From: Agrostemma githago
Taxonomy: Eukaryota; Streptophyta; Magnoliopsida; Caryophyllales; Caryophyllaceae
Assembly: GCA_958450325.1 (NCBI GenBank)
Contig: OY288256.1
Location: 16,586,557-16,650,556, forward strand
Reading direction: 5' to 3'
DNA length: 64,000 nt
Made by a program: the position numbers and the translations under genes. Below are positions 58,501-64,000 of the stretch, one piece after another (position 1 is the stretch's first letter; every line of letters begins with the position of its first letter). The notes beneath the pieces are model-generated. The model did not search any database. It saw only the letters and a list, made by a program, of their open reading frames with translations, and was not told where the DNA came from.

Positions 58501-58875
58501 TTTCTGAGAACGATCACTCCAAGTCACTTCGAGAACGGGCAGTGGCATAACGGCGGGACTTGCAAAAGAAAAGTGCCATTCAAGGGGAACGAGATTAATG
58601 TAACTGATACCGACAGGATATTGTATGACATCGAGATGCAGGAATTCGGGAAGGCGACTAGTGTGGCATCCGAGAAAGGAATCAGCTTGAAGCTGTTTGA
58701 CAGCACTCAGCTCTCGTTGTTGAGGCCGGATGGGCATCCAGGCCCATATCGACAGTACCAACCTTTCGCAAAGGATAAGAACGCCAAGGTTCAGAATGAT
58801 TGTTTGCATTGGTGTTTGCCCGGTCCCATAGATACATGGAATGAACTAGTTTTCGAGATGATGATGAACGCGTAA
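55597..58875 (+). CDS. TRICHOME BIREFRINGENCE-LIKE (DUF231) O-acetyltransferase, four exons
   Basis: Exons are 55597-55825, 55929-55994, 57118-57440 and 58102-58875, with GT-AG junctions, consistent phases and 463 residues. A short N-terminal tail is followed by one membrane segment (about 26-42, LVVLFILLGLTVFLFSS), which gives a type II Golgi protein, then a Ser/Thr/Pro stem. The TBL domain begins CNLFDGDWVP. The catalytic GDS box is in FIGDSINRNHVQSLLC and the C-terminal DxxH box is in NDCLHWCLPG. Conserved Cys residues are present. The family O-acetylates cell-wall polysaccharides such as xylan or mannan; which substrate applies here cannot be read from the sequence. It resembles the TBL19-26 side of the family, by impression only. 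The start is ATG-ATG; the first is used. Confidence 0.93.
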
Positions 58876-59678
58876 AAGGGTTGATTCAGGTGCACACGTA
58901 AACGGTAAACCTTGTGTTTAGTTCTGTCACTTTTGTTCGGGTCAGGTTAAGTGGCCAAAAGTTCTCCGTGTAAATCAGCACAATTTTACTTTCTACAGAA
59001 TACATGTATCACCATTCTTTTCTATTCTATAATATTTTGGTAAATGATACTCCTATTCAAATCCAACGTGTTATCTCATCAATATCATATGACTCGTATA
59101 TAATATACAACTAAAGCGGTCACCTGTACTATTAACGGATTAATACAGCAATAGAAAATCAGAAGGTTTCAAGTGCAGGCATGAATATATCTTGCAGAAA
59201 CTTAGTTTTGCTTCAGGATTTTGTTGTGAGATTTGTGCGAGGTTAATACTACAATGGAAATTAAAGATTACTTGCACTGATCATAACTGAAAGGGAACAT
59301 ACAACGTTTAAATAAGACTTAAAGCATCTAACTAGCTCCACCCCACTCTTCACACGACCTTAGTACAAATTAAAGGTGAGGATTGACTCTAATCTTAACA
59401 ACTGAAATACACAACTGAATGATACGAGTAAGAAACATGCTCCTAGTTTATATATACTGCGTAACCAGTAAGAGGATTATACACCTGGTTATATAATGCT
59501 TATATACAACCAGGGTTAATTATATCATTTCACTACTATATTTTAATTAACTAAACAAATGCTAATGTACGTAATCTTCAGTTCTTCCCCATTCTTTCTC
59601 TAACTGTGTAACTGCCAACCTATTTTTCTCTTTTCCTCCCGTTTCTCCATTAAACCAATATAGTAAATCCATTTTCCA
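58876..59678. other. Intergenic, TBL 3' flank and FRS 5' flank
   Basis: AT-rich DNA with no further gene. It contains the presumed TBL-like 3' UTR and the leader of the next gene. Confidence 0.5.
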
Positions 59679-62600
59679 ATGGATATTGAAGAATTCAACT
59701 TGGAATCAATCAATTTTAGAAGACAACAAGAAGTTAATTCTCATTGTCAAGGTAATATTAGTATGAACTGTTGACATTATTACTCCGTACATATTTCAAA
59801 AACTTTGTTTTGCATATTGTAAATTTTCATGGTTAATTGGTTGTGTTTTATGATATGCAATAAGTAAATGTAATATTTTATTTCATAGAATGATTTAATA
59901 TTGTCGAATGTTAATTACGGAATGAAAAGTTTTTTGCGGTAGCATAGCTCAATTTATTTACGAAGAAACTCAAAAACTTATACTCGATTAACTATTTAAT
60001 GAGTAAATTTGGACCATTATATTAAAGGGTTATTTAACAGGATAATACCGACTTTGGGTGGTATTCCATTAATAAAACCAACTTTAATTAATCTGTGAAT
60101 AAACTGATGTACGAGACACGTCAAACATTAATGAAATTGCCTCATTAATGACCAGTTCCAGCAGGTTTATGTGGGTCCCATGCCATACTCATTAATTAAC
60201 ACAACTTCATCTTATTCATTCCACATCAGTGTCGATTATTCCCCTAAACTCAAGTTCTCCCTTAAATCCTACTTTTGTGCAACAATAACCCTTAAAAATG
60301 GATTTTCGTTAATATTAATGCTAATTATAAGGATGGACGAAGCTTTATACTTATACACAAACAAAATCTTCGACAAAAGATACCGGCTTAGTAGGTAGCA
60401 GGTAACCAGAATCTATTCATGTCTGATGTGTCTCATACTTGGGTTTATTCACAGATTAACTAAAGTTGGTTTTATTTATGGAAGATCACCCAAAATTGGT
60501 ATTAATCCTGTTAAATAATCCTATATTAAAAGGGTAGTAGTTATATTGATATGCTCAAAAAGTATGACAATTAGCTCGAAATTTAACTATTATATTACAT
60601 TTTAAGTATAGCTCGTATTATAGTCATGATAGCTCAGTAAATTTATTCGTATGCTCAACAATTTTTACAGTTAGCTCGGATTTTCAATACTACATTCTAA
60701 TCAATTTCTGGCTCGCTTCATTTTCATAATACCTCGAAACGTTTAAGAATTGATAATGGACCTAAATATCAATTGTATCTCGGCTTAAAAAGATCGTGTA
60801 ATTTGTCGGATACTATTTTTATCTTTTATCTTGAACTACCAATGGTGTTGTGAAGATTCAATTGCGAAGGGAACTATTAATTTATCATCGCCAACAGATA
60901 ATGAAATTCCCAAGGAAAATGAAATTTCTTTGGAAATTGTAACTTCGAAAGCATTATCATGGGCTCCGGGATAGGAAGTAGAGGATGCATCTCGTTGTGA
61001 AGGTAATTGCCAATAGTATCACTAATTTTTTATGTTACTAAACTTTGGTACTAAAACTCTAGAAATATTAGTGATATCTTATATTAAAAATATGCAGGGA
61101 AAGTAATTATAATTACTAACTCAAAAGTATAACAATTAGCTCGGATTTTAAATATTACATTACGTTTTAATGTTAGCTCGAATTATGGACATGATAGCTC
61201 AAAATGTTTATTCACTAGCTCAATAATTTCTCACGAGTATTACAATTACCCCCAATTTTAGATATTAAACTGTAATTTATTCCTAGCTTGAGTTGTTTTC
61301 CTTGTAGCTCAAAAAGTTTTTTAATCGTAATACTTGAAAATTGACTATGGCCCTGTTTGGTAAACAACGGATTAATATTGGCAGAAGCAGATTAAGAAAG
61401 CAGATTTGACTAGCAGAATCAATTGACATTTTTTACTAGCAGAATCAATTGACAGTTTTGACTAACAGATTTAATTAGTAGATTGTTTTTGTACTGTTTG
61501 ATAATTAGCAGTTTTAAATTAGCTGATTGTTTAACTACTTTGTAAAATGACAAAAAAGGACATCAACAAATAATTAATTAAATATACGTCAACATATATA
61601 CATCACACGAACACAACTTTAAAAATACTTCCGATCTATTCTACTAGCCAATGTGGCCATCAAAGCTCAACAAATATTATCACGAAGAGTTGATAATTTT
61701 TTAATTTATAAAATCTCGACCGGAGATTATAAATTGATTCAAACGAAATAACCAAACATGAATTAAAGAGTGCATAAAGTCACTGTATATCAAATTGATG
61801 GCATAAAAAATCAACGGGAAAACGAAAGCGTACATTTCAACTAAATAGAAAAGGTAATTTATGAAAGTGTTAGAATAACTAACATAGGGTTAAGGGATTT
61901 GCAAAGGGTAAAGAAGTAAAAAAAAATTTAATCCGCTAACTCAATATGCTGCTCCTAGCAGCATATTGCAAAACGACATATTGGACCCCAATATGTCATT
62001 ACAAAATGCCATTTACCAAACACCATAATCAGCATATTTTTTGGTCAAACATGCTAAAGGCTCCCAATATGCTGTTTTTTGGCGGATATGCCATTTACCA
62101 AACGCCCCCTATAGCTTGATTTAATTAAAAACCGTATAAGTAGCTGACTAATGTTTTTATGTAAAACTATCGATGGTGTTGCAAAGATTCAATGACGGAG
62201 GAGACAAGTAAGTTATCATTGACAACGGAGAATGAAATTTCTATGGAAATTGTAAATTACCATTGACTTCGGAAGGAGAAGTAGAAGATGCATCTCGACG
62301 TCAAGGTAATTGTTAGTAATATTACTTAGTGGACCTACTTTTTTATTCAGCTCGAATTTTAAACATTACATATACTTTTTTATTGTAGCTCGAATAATTT
62401 TCATGATAGCTCAGTAAGTTTATTAATATGCTCAATAGTTCCCACAAGTATTAGAATGTGCGCGGAATGTAGATATTACTCGTACATATGCGTTTTATTA
62501 TTTGTGGCTCTTTTTAATGTGTTAATATATTTTCAGCTGCCGATGGTTCTCGTTATTGGGTTGAAGGTGAACAATCAGAATTGATTGAACTTAAATTTGA

Positions 62601-63648
62601 TTCAGAGAAAGATGCTTTCGAAGCTTATTGTAGATATTCAATCGTTAAGTGTTTTGGAGTGAGACTTTCCACTTTAAGGAAGAATGTGAAAGGTGTTGTT
62701 GTTGGGAGAGAGTTTTGTTGTTCCAAACAGGGTAATAAGGTAGAGAAGGGAGTTTTGGGTAAAAAATATTCAAAGTTGGATCGGAGAACTGGTTGCAAGG
62801 CAATGGTGTACTTTAGAATTATAGATGGTAAATTTGAGTGTGTAAAACACGATATGGTTCATAATCATCCTTTTTGTCATCCTAATGAAGTTCATCATTT
62901 AAGATGTCACAAGAAGATCGATCCTGCATGTGTTAAATGCCTTATGAATTTAAGACGGAGCGGTATTCGTTTGGCAGATGGTATTAGGTCATTACAGAAG
63001 GAGGCTGGTGGTTCTGCTGTAGTTGAGTTTGAGTACGGCGATGCTTTGACTGCTGTGAAAAAGGCAATGAAAAAAAGATTTGATGCTACAGATTGTAACA
63101 CTCTGATTAATATTTTTAAGCAAAGGGCTGCAAGTGAGGAGGACTTTTATTATGATTTTGAGCTAGACGAGGATAATTGTTTGGTAAGTGTATTTTTCAG
63201 AGACAAAACAATGAGGTGGGATTATGAAGCCTTTCACGAGGTTCTTGGAAACGATGCAACATATCGTATGAATAAGTACGATATGATTTGTGCGCCATTT
63301 GTTGGGATTAAACACCATACAAGAATTTGTATGTTCGGCATCGGGTTTATGCTGCACGAGCGCACAAAGTCCTTTGAGTGGTTGTATAATACTTTTTTGA
63401 GATCAATGGGTGATATTCAGCCTAAAACTATTATGACGGGTCAATGTCAAGCAATGTCAACTGCTATTAAAAAGTGTTTCCCACAATCAAAACATAGACT
63501 ATATGTTTGGCATCTATTCAAGAATGCAGCTGCTCATCTAGGACAACTGAAAGAGACACCAGGTTTTAACAAGTTATTCAGTCGTATCTTGAAAAGATGT
63601 CACACAGAAGAGGAATTACGACATTGTTGGAACAAGTACTTGTTTAAC
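59679..63648 (+). CDS. FAR1/FRS-like protein gene (MULE-derived), probably continues past the window
   Basis: The main exon (62537-63648, after TTTTCAG) encodes a FAR1 zinc finger (FCCSKQG ... GCKAMVYF ... VHNHPF) and a MULE-type DDE core. The first Asp lies in LGNDATYRMNKYDM. The second motif reads IMTGQCQAM where TDQ is usual, so the catalytic Asp is replaced by Gly; this protein should not transpose. The exon appears to end at a GT (63649), because the following DNA matches this gene's introns and the family normally continues. Candidate upstream exons, all with matching phase, are 59679-59751 (starts MDIEEFNLES), 60856-61002 (in-frame TAG at 60972) and 62187-62305 (119 bp, breaks frame). 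The last two are duplicates of one another. Splicing exon 1 directly to the main exon keeps frame. FRS proteins are transcription regulators of light and other signals. Partial at the right edge; the exon model is tentative. Confidence 0.65.
60027..60521. mobile_element. MULE-type MITE (495 bp) with 9-bp target duplication
   Basis: Long inverted arms of about 80 bp start GGGTTATTTAACAGGATAAT and include AACCAACTTTAATTAATCTGT with its inverted partner. TATATTAAA is duplicated at 60018-60026 and 60522-60530. It lies in the first intron of the FRS-like gene and has no coding capacity of its own. Confidence 0.9.
60535..62470 (+). repeat. AGCTCG/AGCTCA-rich intronic repeats (three blocks)
   Basis: Blocks at about 60535-60780, 61085-61340 and 62340-62480 share a repeating phrase (ACAATTAGCTCG ... 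TATTACATT ... TAGCTCGAATTAT ... CATGATAGCTCA ... TATGCTCAA). Each block follows a candidate exon of the FRS-like gene. They look like duplicated intron units. Confidence 0.75.
61349..62110. mobile_element. hAT-like non-autonomous element (about 760 bp)
   Basis: GGCCCTGTTTGGTAAAC at the left pairs with the inverted CATTTACCAAACGCCCC at the right, ends often seen in plant hAT elements. The interior repeats AGCAGAATCAATTGACA and AATATGCTGCTCC-type phrases. No clear 8-bp duplication was found, so the exact ends are uncertain. Confidence 0.55.
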
Positions 63649-63654
63649 GTATTT

Positions 63655-64000
63655 GTTTAATAACTCGATTTGCTTGAAAATTAACAAGATTAATAAGCGT
63701 ATATAAACTTGACATCTTTGTATAATAACTCGTCTATTTTGTTTAACAGGTCATCTATTATTGTTTAGTAGCTCGGTTTCTTAGGTCAGTTGTGGTATCT
63801 TTATTTTATTTGAGAGTTTTAAGTTATGGCATCTTTGTGTATTAGCTCGATTTTGTTTAATATATAGCTCGTCCATTATGTTTAGTAGCTCGGTTTCTTA
63901 GATCAGTTGTGGCATTTTTGTGTAATATCAGTGTTTGTAGTTATGGCATCTTTATGTAGTAGCTCGATTTTGTTTAATAGCTCGTCTATTATGTGAAGTA
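63655..64000 (+). repeat. AGCTCG tandem repeats at the right edge
   Basis: Two to three diverged copies of a roughly 100-bp unit (TAGCTCGATTTTGTTTAATAG ... AGCTCGTCTATTATGT ... TAGCTCGGTTTCTTAG ... GTTGTGGCATCTTT) run to the window end. They resemble the intronic AGCTCG repeats upstream and are probably the next intron of the FRS-like gene. Confidence 0.75.

Noticed and set aside
60171..60398. 75-codon frame in the FRS first intron
   Set aside because: It lies wholly within the MULE-type MITE and has no codon or domain support.

Overview
This is nuclear DNA from a flowering plant. Genes are split by GT-AG introns, intergenic DNA is AT-rich, and most of the window is transposable elements: Stowaway and Tourist MITEs, hAT, Mutator-like (MULE), Helitron, LINE and Ty3/gypsy. 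The Stowaway ends (CTCCCTCCRT type) and the overall style suggest Caryophyllales, perhaps Caryophyllaceae. That placement is inference; no marker gene in the window proves it.

Host-type genes are few. A five-exon zinc-ribbon/DUF3133 gene of the EDR4 family lies at 14289-18815. A four-exon TRICHOME BIREFRINGENCE-LIKE (DUF231) O-acetyltransferase gene lies at 55597-58875. A FAR1/FRS-like gene starts near 59679 and probably runs off the right edge; its DDE core has lost an aspartate.

Region by region. 1-3202: Ty3/gypsy remnant (minus) carrying a hAT insertion, then a solo LTR. 3444-4840: Helitron. 5706-7990: decayed LINE. 8349-11634: MITE cluster. 12519-13998: second Helitron, ending 290 bp before the EDR4-like gene. 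19612-21345: minisatellite, MULE MITE, AAT/ATT microsatellite and a second solo LTR, nested in one another. 21565-25434: 3'-truncated Tat/Ogre-like retrotransposon on the plus strand. 25435-29754: gene-free DNA with MITEs. 29763-53228: a MULE interrupted by a full-length retrotransposon. 53237-55596: gene-free DNA with a LINE fragment.

The centrepiece is the 29763-53228 nest. The MULE, about 7.6 kb without the insert, has matching terminal inverted repeats and an 8-9 bp target duplication. It carries a FAR1-DDE-SWIM transposase fused to an OTU-type cysteine protease, facing a convergent plant-mobile-domain (PMD) gene. Near the left end is a six-unit, exactly 33-bp-period array of a 26-bp palindrome. 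Near the right end the same palindrome sits at the centre of a 238-bp near-perfect palindrome. A 15.8-kb Tat-lineage retrotransposon (32983-48798, minus strand, GTATT target duplication) has split the OTU domain between its catalytic Cys and His. Its LTRs are about 99.4% identical by my reading and its 2137-residue gag-pol is open. It carries a spliced PMD gene in antisense, with its own TATA box and poly(A) signal. A 14-bp palindrome (CACTCGATCGAGTG) is clustered at its LTR promoter, inside the LTR, and again in the intron of the antisense gene.
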